Source: Prorocentrum cordatum (taxonomy: Eukaryota > Sar > Dinophyceae > Prorocentrales > Prorocentraceae). From it: a stretch of 64,000 nt of DNA. The notes below the pieces were generated by a model. That model did no database searches, was not told the DNA's origin, and was given only the letters and a program-made list of their open reading frames with translations. Positions 46,960-56,598 of the stretch are shown here, piece by piece (within the stretch, counting starts at the first letter, position 1; each line of letters opens with the position of its first letter). Both the position numbers and the translations under genes were made by a program. The DNA lies in the NCBI GenBank assembly GCA_963575745.1, contig CAUYUJ010019282.1:200680-264679 (forward strand). Direction: 5' to 3'.

Positions 46960-47350
46960 TCCGGGGAGGGGTGCCCCCTCCCCCTGGACCTGGACGGGGC
47001 GCCCCGCGAGGTGTCAGAGGGTCTTTCCTGGCGTCGGCGAAAAGACCAACAACATTAGTTTTAGCCATGGTTTGGAGCCCATTTTTGCTCCCTGGGGGGG
47101 AAGAAACCCGCCCGTCTTTGATCGAACTCCTCCAACATGGCCCAACATGGCCCCCAAGGCTCCCAAGAGGGTCCCGAGAGGGCCCCAAGAGGCGCCCAGG
47201 AGGTCCCAAGAGGCCCCAAGAAGCTCCCCCGAGGCCCCCAAGACGCCCCCAGAGGCCCACGGGACAGAAAAGAGACCCCCAACGGGGCCTGCAAAGAGGC
47301 TGTCAAAAGACGTCCGAAGAGACTCCAGGAAACATCCAAGAGGCCTCTGG
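46960..47350 (+). repeat. CCCAAGAGG-type minisatellite, copy D
   Basis: Units such as CCCCAAGAGGCGCCCAGGAG and CCCAAGAAGCTCC recur between 47,120 and 47,345. The preceding block (GTTTTAGCCATGGTTTGGAG and GATCGAACTCCTCCAACATG) has counterparts in spirit, but not in detail, with the spacers of copy C. Confidence 0.75.
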
Positions 47351-47514
47351 CTTTCTGCTCGCCCTCCATCTCCTCCCCCTCCTCTTCCTCATCCGTGTAT
47401 CCCTCCTCATCCCTCCTCAATCCCCCGTTCTCGAGGCCGGGGGATTGTAGAGTCGCTGTGGGTTCCAGACGAGTTTCTTACGATCTTTCACGTTGCTCCT
47501 CATCGTTACCCTTA

Positions 47515-50500
47515 CCATTACCATTACCATTACCATTACCATTTCCATTACCATTACCTTTACCATTACCATTGCAACTACCACTACAACTACCACTACC
47601 ACTACCATTACCATTACCTTCACCATTACCATTCCCATTCCCACTCCCATTCCCACTACCATTGCCATTGCCAGTACCAGTACAATTGCCATTGCCAGTC
47701 CATTCCCATTCCCATCCCCATTCCCATTCCCATTACCATTCCCAATACCATTACCATTACCTTTACCATTACCATTACCATTACCATTGCCATTACAATT
47801 GCCATTGCCATTGCCATTCCCATTGCCATTCCCAATACCTTTACCTTTACCGTTACCATTGCCATTACCATTACCATTACCATTACCATTGCCATTATCA
47901 TTACCATTACCATTACCATTACCATTACCTTTACCTTTACCTTTACCTTTACCTTTCCCTTTACCTTTGCCTTTACCTGTACCCTTACCCGTATAATTAC
48001 CATTGTCGTTAGCACTACCATTACCATTTCCATTCCAATTCCCATCCCCATTCTCATTCCCATTCACATTACCATTACCACTACCATTACCATTACCATT
48101 ACCTTCGCCTTTATTTTTACCGTTACCTTTGCCATTACCATTACCATTACCATTGCCATTACAATTGCCATTGTCATTGCCATTGCCATTCCCATTGCCA
48201 TTGCCATTGCCATTACCATTACCATTACCGTTGCCATTGCCATTGTATTGCCATTGCCAATCGCTACCCCGTTACCATTACCATTACCGTTACCATTACC
48301 ATTACCAGGACCATTACCATTACCACTGTCATTACCATTGCCACTGCCATTTCCATTAGTCACTACCATTACCATTGCCATTACCCTTAGCATTACCAAA
48401 ACCATTGCCATTACCATTACCATTACCATTACCATTACCATTACCATTACCATCACTGCTGCCATTACCATTACAATTCCCATTCCCAATCACCATTGCC
48501 ATTACCATTACCGTTAGAAGTACCATTACCATTACCATTACCATCACCATTGCCATTCTCATTACTACTACCACTACCATTTCCATTCCCGTTCCCGTTC
48601 CAATTACCATTGCGATTCCCATTCCCATTCCCATTCCCATCCCCATTACCATTACCATTACCATGACCATCACCATTACCATTGCCATGGCCATTGCCAT
48701 TGCCATTGCCGTTGCCGTTGCCATTCCCATTGCCATTGCCATTGCCACTACCATTACCATTACCGTTGCCATCGCCATTGTCATTGCCATTGCCAATCGC
48801 TACCCCGTTACTGTTGCCTTTACGATTACCGTTACCGTCACCATTACCATTCCCAAAACCATTACCGTTACCACTATCATTACCGGTACCATTTCCATTA
48901 CCATTACCATTGCCATTCGCCACTACCATTACCATTGCCAGTACCATTACCATTCCCATTCCCATTCCAATTCCCAATACCATTACCATACCATTACCAT
49001 TTCCATTACCACTGCCACTGCCATTACCATGACCATTACCATGAATATTACCATTACCATTACCTCCACCTTTACCTTGAACCTTACCCTTACCATTCCC
49101 ATTTCCGTTACCACTACCATTTCCATTCCCGTTCCCGTTTCCATTCCCATTCACATTCCCATTCCCATTTCCATTCCCGTTCCGATTCAAATCACCATGA
49201 CCATTACAATTACCATTACCATTACCATTACCATTACTATTGCCATTGCCATTGCCATTGCCATTGCCATTGCCACTCCCACTGCCATTGCCATTACCAT
49301 TACCGTTGCCATTGTCATTGTCATTGTCATTGCCAGTCGCTACCCCGTTACCATTACCACCAACATTACCGTTACCATTACCAGTACCATTACCATTACC
49401 TCTGCCATTGGCATTACCATTGCCATTGCCATTAGCCACTACTATTACCATTGCCAATACCATTCCCATTTCCATTCCCATTCCCACTACCATTACCATT
49501 TCCATTACCATTACCATTAGCATTACCTTTACCTCTACCTTTACATTCACCCTTACCCTTATCATTCCCATTTGCGCTACCACTACCACTACCATTTCCA
49601 TTTCCGTTCCCGTTCCCATTCTCATTCCCATTCACATTCCCATTCCCGTTCCCGTTCCCATTCCCATCACCATTACCATTACACTTACCATTATCGTTGC
49701 CGTTGCCATTGCCATGGCCATTACCATTGCCATTGCCAATCCAATTGCCATTGCCAGTGCCATTACAATTGCCATTGCCACTGTCAATCCCATTGCCATT
49801 ACCATTACCGTTGCCATTGCCACTGCTATTGCCAGTGCCAATCGCTACCCCGTTATCATTACCATTACCGTTACCATTACCACTACCATTACCATTACCA
49901 CTGTCATTACCATTACCATTACCATTGCCATTGCCATTAGCCACTACCATTACCATTGCCATTACCATTACCAGTACCATTACCATTACCGCTGCCATTA
50001 TCATTACAATTCCAATTATCATGTCCATTCCCATCACCATTGCCATTACCATTACCGTTACCAGTACCATTGCCATTACCATAACCATTCCACTTACCAT
50101 TGCCGTTGCCATTGCCATGGCCATTACCATTACCATTACCATTGCCATTACCATTACCATTACCATTGCAATTGTCAATCTCATTGCCATTGCCATTGCC
50201 ATTACCATTACCGTTGCCATTGTCATTGTCATTGCCATTGCCAATCGCTACCCCGTTACCATGACCATTACCGTTACCATTACCACTACCATTACCATTA
50301 CCATTACCACTGTCAGTATCATTACCATTACCATTGCCATTGCCATTCACATTAGCCACTACCATTACCATTGCCATTGCCATTACCATTACCATTACCA
50401 TTACCATTGCCATTACCATTACCATTACCATTACCATTACCGCTGCCATTATCATTACAATTCCCATTACCATTCCCATTCCCATTCCCATTGCCATTAC

Positions 50501-50876
50501 CATTACCGTTACCAGTACCATTACCATCACCATTACCAGTGCCATTACCATAACCACTACCACTATCATTTCCATTCCCATTCCCGTTCCCGTTTCCATT
50601 CCCATTCCCACTCCCCTTCCCATTCCCATTACCTTTACCAGTACCATTACCATTGCCATGGCCATTACCATTGCCATTGTCAATCCCATTGCCATTGTCA
50701 TTACCATTACCATTACCGTTGCCATTGCCATTGTCATTGCCATTGCCAATTGCTACCCCGTTACCGCTATCATTACCGTTACCATTACCATTACCATTAC
50801 CAGTACCATTACCACTGTCATTGCCATTACCATTACCATTGCCATTGCCTTTGTCATTACCATTGCCATTGCCATT
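47515..50876 (+). repeat. CCATTA/CCATTG hexanucleotide satellite, 3.4 kb, with higher-order structure
   Basis: The whole interval is built of CCATTA, CCATTG, CCATTC and CCTTTA units. A rare punctuation sequence, TCGCTACCCCGTTA (TTGC in the last), marks larger units at about 48,261, 48,797, 49,337, 49,842, 50,245 and 50,750, spaced 536, 540, 505, 403 and 505 bp. Each unit also repeats a run order of CCATTG-rich, CCATTA-rich and CCATTC-rich blocks. Frames up to 516 codons (Thr-Ile, Pro-Leu or Gly-Asn repeats) are repeat artefacts. Confidence 0.95.
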
Positions 50877-51045
50877 CGAGGGTTCCAGTAGGAATCATTC
50901 AGTGGAGGGTTTCAGTAGGAATCCAGATGTGGAGGAGTTCAGTAGGAATCATTCAGTGGAGGGTTTCGATAGGAACCCTTCTGTCAAGGATTTCACTGTG
51001 AATCCTTCTTGTGGGGGCGTTCAATAGAAATCCTTCTAGGGGGGA
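50877..51045 (+). repeat. GGTTTCAGTAGGAATC minisatellite
   Basis: About five units of roughly 30-35 bp (GGGTTTCAGTAGGAATC, CATTCAGTGGA), increasingly diverged towards 51,040, directly abutting the hexanucleotide satellite. Confidence 0.85.
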
Positions 51046-51283
51046 GGGCAGATGTGGCCACGTCGCATTCCTTTTTTTCGCCGCCGACCACCACCCCCCA
51101 AACAAAAAAAAATGATTTTGTTTGGGGGGGGACACCAGGAGAAAAAAAGAAACAGTCGCGAACTCAGCGCGAAAGCCTCGCGCGCGCGCTTTTGAACCCC
51201 TGCGACTCCTCAATCCCCCGTTCTCCCCTCCTCCCCACCTCCTCCTCTTCCTCCTCCTCCTCCTCGTCCTCCTCCTCCTCCTG

Positions 51284-51304
51284 CCCGTAGCCATTTTGGC
51301 TCAA
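51284..51304 (+). other. DinoSL relic on the plus strand
   Basis: CCGTAGCCATTTTGGCTCAA occupies 51,285-51,304, matching the DinoSL except for its last base (C instead of G at 51,305) and its first variable base. No GT donor follows, so it is not an SL RNA gene. It is best read as the 5' end of a retroposed mRNA copy. An ATG lies one base further on. CTC repeats precede it directly. Confidence 0.85.
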
Positions 51305-51305
51305 C

Positions 51306-51551
51306 ATGCTTAGTTCCACAAGGGAACACGTGGATACCGCTAAGCCGCGAAACGTCTTCAACCTTCCCCCTGGTCCGACCACCGATTACACCACAGTGCG
51401 CCCGACGACAATTTCAAACACACAATGTGAGGCGGTCCCTCAAAGAGTACTCACTGAAAGTAAATATTCTTCAAACGCAATAAGCGTTTCCATCACAAAC
51501 AATGTGTTTCCATTGACTCGTAAAATGACAGCTTGCGTCCAAAATACTTGA
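51306..51551 (+). CDS. Short open frame directly after a DinoSL relic
   Basis: The ATG at 51,306 begins two bases after the spliced-leader relic, and the frame stays open for 81 codons (MLSSTREHVDTAKPRNVFNL at the start), ending TGA before 51,552. The protein is Thr/Ser/Val-rich with no signal peptide, membrane segment or recognised domain. A leader only one base long would be unusual. The reading frame is proposed only because of its position after the relic. It could equally be chance, with the relic heading a 5' UTR or a decayed retrogene. No poly-A tail or repeat marks a 3' end. Confidence 0.25.
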   Translation: MLSSTREHVDTAKPRNVFNLPPGPTTDYTTVRPTTISNTQCEAVPQRVLTESKYSSNAISVSITNNVFPLTRKMTACVQNT

Positions 51552-51792
51552 TGCTCCCACAATACGGAAGAGTCTGTAGATGCATGTCACTCACATCCGT
51601 GGAATTTCGCTCTATGTTCCCAATTGATTAGCTGAGGTTGCACAAAATCATTGTTTTCTCTGGATTGAGTTCCAGGCTCCTCCTTCCGGCTGCGTCCACC
51701 AGGCCGCACAGCACATGCCTGGTCGGGGCAACTCCCCTTGGCATCGTTTCTGGATGGGCTGGTGGGAATACGCAAAGCGTCTAAGTCTAGAA

Positions 51793-52880
51793 TTACCCAT
51801 TTCGATCGTATCGATTGCCGTTCAGCTTGCCAGTGTCGAACTCCTTCTCGACCTGTGCGGCGGAGACCCAGCCCGGGAGCTTGGTCCCAACGTACTTCTT
51901 CAGCCACGGCTTGCCCCAGTCGGCCTCGAACCAGGTCACGCCGCGCTCCTCCTTCTTGGGGTCGAGGCCGGACCATGCGGCCAGGCCTCGGAACCACGTG
52001 GTAGCCAGGCCTGTCGACTGGTCGATGTTGCCCATGTCCCAGCGCTCGTAGCCGTACCGGGCTTTCCAATACTTGTTCTCCTCGATCTTCGCGGGATCGG
52101 TGAGGTCTTCCGCCACGAGCTTCCTCTTCAGCTGGCGATTGGCCTCGTTGTTGCCAGTTCCGCCGAAGGCCTCCCCGACCCTGAACTTGACGGGACCGAT
52201 GGCGTACATGAGGTTGTCGACCTCCTTGCCCTCCAGGAACTCCTGCCTCGTGGGCCGCATGCGGTAGCGGAGGCCCTGGGCGCCCTGCGAACGCTCGAAG
52301 CCGACCTCGCCAACCCAGTAGCCGTCCTGCGTCTGGAGGTCGCTAGTCCCGTCCTTCTTTTCGAGCATCCAGTCCAGGCGGTAGCCGTTCCTCTGAGTGA
52401 GGGCGCCCCTGGGAGCCTGAGGGGCAACGTTAGGGGGGGCGGCTCCGAGAGGGAAGCATCGACGTGGAATCGGCGGTACGTCGCCGATAGATCGGCGATA
52501 GGGGAACCACACGTTCCTGGGCGGGGTGGGCTTTCGGGCCCCTGTCGGCGATGAGTGGGCGAAGCGGGGTCAATGCATCCAGCCTGAGCCCATCCCCGTC
52601 CCCGTTGGTTTTCGGGCCATGCTTCGGCCCTCCACCAGCTTCTCGGAACGATCTGGGCACCCACTGACTGCACCGCTCTCGGCGAGGCGCGGCTGCTGGA
52701 GAGCATCCCGAGGCCGGACAACCGCCAAGGCCCGACGAGGACGCCCGACCAACATCGGACAGCGTTGCCCCCGAGGGCCGCGGCGCTGGAGCCCGTGAAG
52801 GCGGCGGGGGCCGAGCTCCAGGCGGCGAGCGCGGCCGCGAGAACCAGGGCTCCGCGCGCCGCCTTGCGCGAGTCGGACAT
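51793..52880 (-). CDS. Putative plastid-targeted protein, one intron (exons 52,880-52,761 and 52,416-51,793)
   Basis: Exon 1 opens at ATG 52,880 and encodes 40 residues: a basic start (SRKAARG), a hydrophobic core (ALVLAAALAAW), a likely cleavage site (SAPA) and AFTGSSAAALGG. A signal peptide followed by a Phe-led, Ala/Ser-rich segment is the bipartite leader that carries nuclear-encoded proteins into secondary plastids. A GT donor at 52,760 and AG at 52,418-52,417 join codons in phase to exon 2, which adds 207 residues and ends in TAA (51,793-51,795), giving 247 residues. The mature part is polar and Trp/Tyr-rich (GYWVGEVGFERS, NKYWKARYGYERWDMGN, VTWFEADWGKPW) with no transmembrane segment, and suggests a soluble stromal or lumenal protein. 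The family was not recognised. A pyrimidine-rich stretch ending in AG at 52,941-52,940 could be the trans-splice acceptor. The intron model is predicted from frame and splice signals only. Confidence 0.72.
52417..52760 (-). other. Predicted 344-bp intron, introner-like
   Basis: The intron starts GTCCGATGTTGG and ends CTAACGTTGCCCCTCAG, with a possible CTAAC branch site and a pyrimidine tract. Its last 86 bp (52,502-52,417) recur at 43,708-43,793. The first bases resemble the GTCCGATGTTG unit of repeat R1 read on the minus strand. A repeated sequence ending exactly at the acceptor is what an introner would show. Confidence 0.6.
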
Positions 52881-52954
52881 GGCCTCGCTGGCAGGACACG
52901 CGCAGTGCGGTCGGTGGTGGTGCTCTCGGGGGGGGGGCCCTGAGCCACGCAGAG

Positions 52955-53120
52955 ACGGAGGATCGGACAAGGATAATCGGACAAGGACAAGCATAAGATC
53001 GGACAAGGGGGAAGGACAAGGACAAAATTGGGCACGAGTAAATAGGGGATCTCTGAGACCTGGCGGCTCTGGAGGATGTATCGGGCGCGGCAGCCTTCTC
53101 AGAGCGTTTCCAGAAGGGCC
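52955..53120 (+). repeat. Dispersed repeat R1, copy 2, upstream of the plastid-targeted gene
   Basis: ATCGGACAAGG units (four, irregularly spaced) are followed by CTCTGAGACCTGGCGGCTCT and GGATGTATCGGGCG, in the same order and orientation as at 25,495-25,625. It lies in the region that would hold the promoter and trans-splice acceptor of the minus-strand gene. Confidence 0.7.
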
Positions 53121-53932
53121 AGAAGCGTTTCCTGGAGCCTGCGGCAGAAAAAGATCCACGGCGAAAAACTATTCACGTGGACGGAGCTGGAGGCCGAGAG
53201 CTCCAGAGGCCCGCGTCGTGCAAGAAGATCACAACGCCAGACGGCCAGGGACCACAGACACCGAAACTGGAAGGAAAACACCCAAATAGGCCCGTTCAGA
53301 TAATCGGTCCCGCTTCTCTCGCACAGCATCCAGCTTCTCATTATCCTCCTGCTCCTCCTCCCCCTCTTCCTCCTTCCTCCTCCTCCTTTTCCTTCCTCCT
53401 CCTCCTCCTCCTCCTCCTCCTCCTCCTCCTCCTCCTCCTCCATCGCATGTTCCTCCTTTGTCTTCCACTTGCGCGTTCCGCCGCTGGGAAGCATGTTTGT
53501 TTCAGCTCCTCGCCCACACAACGTGACGATCAACAAGTAACAAGGACTCGCTATGCCGCAACCTCTGAGCAAGCATGGTGGGGGTCCCGCCTGCAATGGT
53601 GAACAAATGACTGCTTTATCTTCCGATCGGGCTGCAACCCGAGGGAATTTTGAACACGGATTCCGCTCGCATCAATCACGCTGAATTCGTTGCCCAAACT
53701 CGAAGCCGTAACATTGCCGACTTGGCTGCTTGGCACGCCGCAGCTTGCTCAAGTACGGTTCACACAATACTGTTCTTCCTTGAAGGTCCAGCAGGCATTA
53801 CTGCCACTCGTTTTCCGCCTCCTGCTGTTCCTCCTCCATTCTCTTCCTAGCCATCGCCCTTCACTCGCCCCCCGCGCGTTTCCGAGATCACGTGAGAAAA
53901 ATATCCAGGAGCTCCCCATCGCTCTCGGAAAC
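53121..53932. other. Spacer with CTC microsatellite, no gene recognised
   Basis: A CTC microsatellite occupies about 53,340-53,445. The rest is unique sequence without a signature and borders the copia insertion. Confidence 0.55.
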
Positions 53933-53937
53933 CTTTC
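53933..53937. other. Target-site duplication CTTTC (left)
   Basis: CTTTC directly precedes the left LTR and is repeated after the right LTR at 60,852-60,856. Five base pairs is the usual duplication for Ty1/copia integration. Confidence 0.92.
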
Positions 53938-54026
53938 TGCAACGCTCCTTTGACACAAATGAGCTGCGGACGTCAAACGATATCGATAAGAACAGATACC
54001 ACTGATTGTGCACGTGAAGGGAAACA
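53938..54026 (-). repeat. 3' LTR of the copia element
   Basis: An 89-bp repeat, base-for-base identical to 60,763-60,851. Read on the minus strand it starts TGTTTCCCTTCACG and ends AGCGTTGCA. It contains ATCGATATCGT near its middle. The combined copy length is far below the several hundred bp usual for copia LTRs. Confidence 0.95.
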
Positions 54027-54034
54027 CCCCCTCT
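54027..54034 (-). other. Polypurine tract of the copia element
   Basis: GAGAGGGG on the minus strand directly abuts the 3' LTR, the position and composition expected for the primer of plus-strand DNA synthesis. Confidence 0.8.
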
Positions 54035-54246
54035 CGGACGCAGCGTACAGCGGGCCAAAGCCCCACTCCCGCGGCGTCAAGGCCGCGCGTGCCTGCAGGC
54101 CTCTCGCCCGCCAGGTCCGTGCACGGCCGACCACTCTCAATGCACATCGTCCGCAACTCCCGCCTCAGTGCGGGACATCTAGGTCCGTGGAAAAGAAAAG
54201 GAAAGAAAAGAAAACTCATGCATCTGCCTGGCGCCACACGCACGCC

Positions 54247-56262
54247 CTAGAGAGTGCGATGGAGCCGGCTGCCCTCGTCGCGCACCTTAAAGCCCATAGC
54301 CTCAAAATGCCGTCTCAGATGTGTCTGGTCCAGAGCCTTTGTGAACGCATCGGCCGGGTTCTGGAGTCCCGGCACGTGCTTGATCTCCACTTTGCCTGCC
54401 TTGACCTGATCCTGGAGCCACAAGAATCTCGTGTCGATGTGGCGGACAGCGCCAAGGCCCTGCCGCGTGGCGATGCCCTCGGCCGCCACGCTGTCGCTGC
54501 GCAGTAGTGGCATCTCTAGATGCTGCACGCCGAAGTCCTGGAGCATCGACTGGAGCCCCAGAGCGTGGCTCGCACCCTTCAGCATCGCGTAGTACTCGGA
54601 CTCCCCTGAAGACAGCGCCACCGTGGTCTGCTGAGTGGAAGCATGCTTCACAAGATGGGAGCCGAGCATGAGCATCATGCCACTGCGTGATTTCCTGGTG
54701 GTAGCCTCGCCAGCCCAGTAAGCATCTACGAAGATCTCGATGCGCGTGGGGACCTCCTGCAGCCTGAACACCAGCGAGCCGGCCCTGGCCTGCTTGAGGT
54801 ATCGCCCCAGGCGCTTCAGGTCCATCATGTCCGACTCTCGTGGCGTCTTCATCGATTTGGCCAGAGAAGACGCTATGTAGCTGAGGTCCGGCCTGTCCTG
54901 CCCGATGTAGCTCGCACGCATGACCAGCGAGCGGTAGAGCTTGGACTGTGCGTCATCTAGCGTCTGGGACTGCGAGGCTTCTATCATCTCGGTCACACTC
55001 TTCTTGACCGCAGGCGTCTGCACCGGCTTGGCGTCGCACAGGTGCAGGTCTCGAAGGATCATGTCAACGTGGCGGACGTCAGACTCGATGCGTGCTTCAC
55101 CTGCGGCGGGATCCCAGATGAGCACGCGGTTCAGGTAGACCGTGCTCTGGACCCCTTCGGCCGCCGAGGAGAGGCGGCCCGTGACCTTGTAGTCATACTT
55201 CTTCAACAACTCGTCGAACCAGGCCTCGTCGTCTGCATGCATCAGCACGCCGAAGTCGTCGCCATGCACCTCGAGGGCGATGTCACGCCCTGGGTGCCAC
55301 AGGATGGCGGGGCTCGACTTCCCCTGCAGGAACTCGACGGACTTGAGCAGCTCGACGTAGTCACCCTGCCAGACCTGGCTCGCACCCATCGTGCCGTACA
55401 TCGTACGAAGGAGAAGTCCGACGAGTGGCTCCTCCTCGCCCTGGCGCTCCTCGGGCGGAAGCTCCACCCAGAGGCGCCTCTGCACGTGCCCGTAGAAGTG
55501 GGCACGCGACACGTCGTAGAACTTGTGCAGCACCTCGCGGGGCTCCGAGCTCTGGAGCTGCTCGAACGCCCTGCCGAGGAAAAGGCTGACCAGCGCCTTG
55601 AACGCCTCCAGCGGTGGCGTCCCCGAAAAGAGGTCCTGCTGCGGCGGCAGCAGCCCCTCGGCGCGCCGGCGAACCTTCATCTCCCGTGCCACGAGCCTCG
55701 AGCGGTACAGCGGTCGCTCGAGGTCCCCCTTGTTGGTGTCAATCCACCGCGTGTCGATGGCACGACCTCCTTCCGCCTCCATCTCGCGGCGTGGAACCTT
55801 CTTCCACACTCCGCGGCTGCGGCACCACTCCAGCTCCTCAGCCCTGGCCTCCTTCACCTTCAGCGGGTCGAGGAAACCCCCGCGGACATCGTCCACGAAC
55901 GCCTCCGCCTCCTGGCCCATATCCTCGGCGTGAGGCGAGGGCCCGGCGGTGAAGCCCGCCAGGTCAGACAGCGATTCTCGAACTCGAAGTTCCCCCCTGA
56001 GGCCGCGAAGGATGGCTCTGACCAGGCGGGGTGGGTACACCTGCGCCTTTCGAGCCCTCCTGTCACCGATCAAGTGCACGTGCCGGTAGGGTTCGCCGCC
56101 GATGGACTGGCAGCGGCACTCCCCAGCAAGGATGTCGGCCAAGACCTGCGAGTTCGTCAGCCAGCCCGTCTCCTTGCGCACGAATGCCTCGCGCCCATCG
56201 GGCCCCCGAGCGTGGAGGCCCCAGCGGCGCATCGGGCCGCGCACAAAGTACACGCCCGGCAA
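54247..56262 (-). CDS. pol: Copia reverse transcriptase and RNase H
   Basis: The frame of about 671 codons has no ATG at its opening; it continues the preceding segment after a TAG at 56,263-56,265. Copia motifs in order (counted from 56,262): RWIDTNKGD (172-180) and SRLVAREMK (188-196) of the fingers, YDVSRAHF with Asp 250, EVHGDDFGV with catalytic Asp pair 335-336, RASYIGQDRPDLSYIASSLA (449-468), then RNase H with VDAYWAG (Asp 513), LSSGESEYYA (Glu 555), LRSDSVAA (Asp 590) and GLQNPADAFTKAL near the end. Catalytic residues of both enzymes appear intact. They copy the element RNA and remove it inside virus-like particles. The stop is about 220 bp before the 3' LTR. Confidence 0.93.
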   Translation of the reverse strand: MPGVYFVRGPMRRWGLHARGPDGREAFVRKETGWLTNSQVLADILAGECRCQSIGGEPYRHVHLIGDRRARKAQVYPPRLVRAILRGLRGELRVRESLSDLAGFTAGPSPHAEDMGQEAEAFVDDVRGGFLDPLKVKEARAEELEWCRSRGVWKKVPRREMEAEGGRAIDTRWIDTNKGDLERPLYRSRLVAREMKVRRRAEGLLPPQQDLFSGTPPLEAFKALVSLFLGRAFEQLQSSEPREVLHKFYDVSRAHFYGHVQRRLWVELPPEERQGEEEPLVGLLLRTMYGTMGASQVWQGDYVELLKSVEFLQGKSSPAILWHPGRDIALEVHGDDFGVLMHADDEAWFDELLKKYDYKVTGRLSSAAEGVQSTVYLNRVLIWDPAAGEARIESDVRHVDMILRDLHLCDAKPVQTPAVKKSVTEMIEASQSQTLDDAQSKLYRSLVMRASYIGQDRPDLSYIASSLAKSMKTPRESDMMDLKRLGRYLKQARAGSLVFRLQEVPTRIEIFVDAYWAGEATTRKSRSGMMLMLGSHLVKHASTQQTTVALSSGESEYYAMLKGASHALGLQSMLQDFGVQHLEMPLLRSDSVAAEGIATRQGLGAVRHIDTRFLWLQDQVKAGKVEIKHVPGLQNPADAFTKALDQTHLRRHFEAMGFKVRDEGSRLHRTL

Positions 56263-56598
56263 CTACTTGACCCTCTGGACGCACGGCCGCGACCAGGAGG
56301 ATGCTCCCCAGGGGTGTTCACGCAGGAAAAGTGCTCCTCGCTGATGCCTGCTCTCGCACACCTTCATGGAGAACTCCAGGTGTGTCTCTCCCTCGAGGAC
56401 CTCGGAAGCCACGATGCCCTCGTCCCGCTTGAAGTTGCTGAGCTGCCTGAGCTTGGAGAAGACCGTGCACGGCGGAGAGGTCACGGTGAGGAGTGGGTCC
56501 TCCTCCAGCAGCTTCTTCATGACTGCTCGGCGGTGGTCCTCGCGAAGCAAGTCCCAGCCGGTGTAGAGGTCCGCCGCGAGGCCTGCCGTCAGGCCCAT
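56263..56598 (-). CDS. Cytosine-C5-methyltransferase-like segment between integrase and reverse transcriptase
   Basis: From ATG 56,598 the frame reads LAADLYTGWDLLREDHRRAV, then LLTVTSPPCTVFSKLRQL (SPPC at residues 41-44) and FLREHPWGASSW near the end, stopping at TAG. PPC-x2-FS is the shape of catalytic motif IV of C5 DNA methyltransferases, and the EHP block lies where motif VI (ENV) would. DLYTGWD could stand for the AdoMet-binding motif I. The segment is only about 112 residues, so it is at best a reduced or degenerate enzyme. It is joined by -1 frame change to the integrase, whose frame overlaps by 10 bp, and in frame with the polymerase across the TAG. Retrotransposon-borne methyltransferases have been reported in dinoflagellates. 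Whether this belongs to them is inference. Confidence 0.6.
   Translation of the reverse strand: MGLTAGLAADLYTGWDLLREDHRRAVMKKLLEEDPLLTVTSPPCTVFSKLRQLSNFKRDEGIVASEVLEGETHLEFSMKVCESRHQRGALFLREHPWGASSWSRPCVQRVK

Noticed and set aside
47072-51001. Several frames of 270-516 codons with Thr-Ile, Pro-Leu, His-Tyr or Asn-Gly repeats
   Set aside because: All derive from the CCATTA satellite, which lacks stops in most frames.
51284-51304. SL RNA gene
   Set aside because: No GT donor, Sm site or tandem 5S context follows the leader sequence.
52128-53159. 343-codon frame spanning the plastid-gene leader and exon 2 region
   Set aside because: It reads exon 2 in the wrong frame. The spliced model joins leader and conserved-looking domain in phase.
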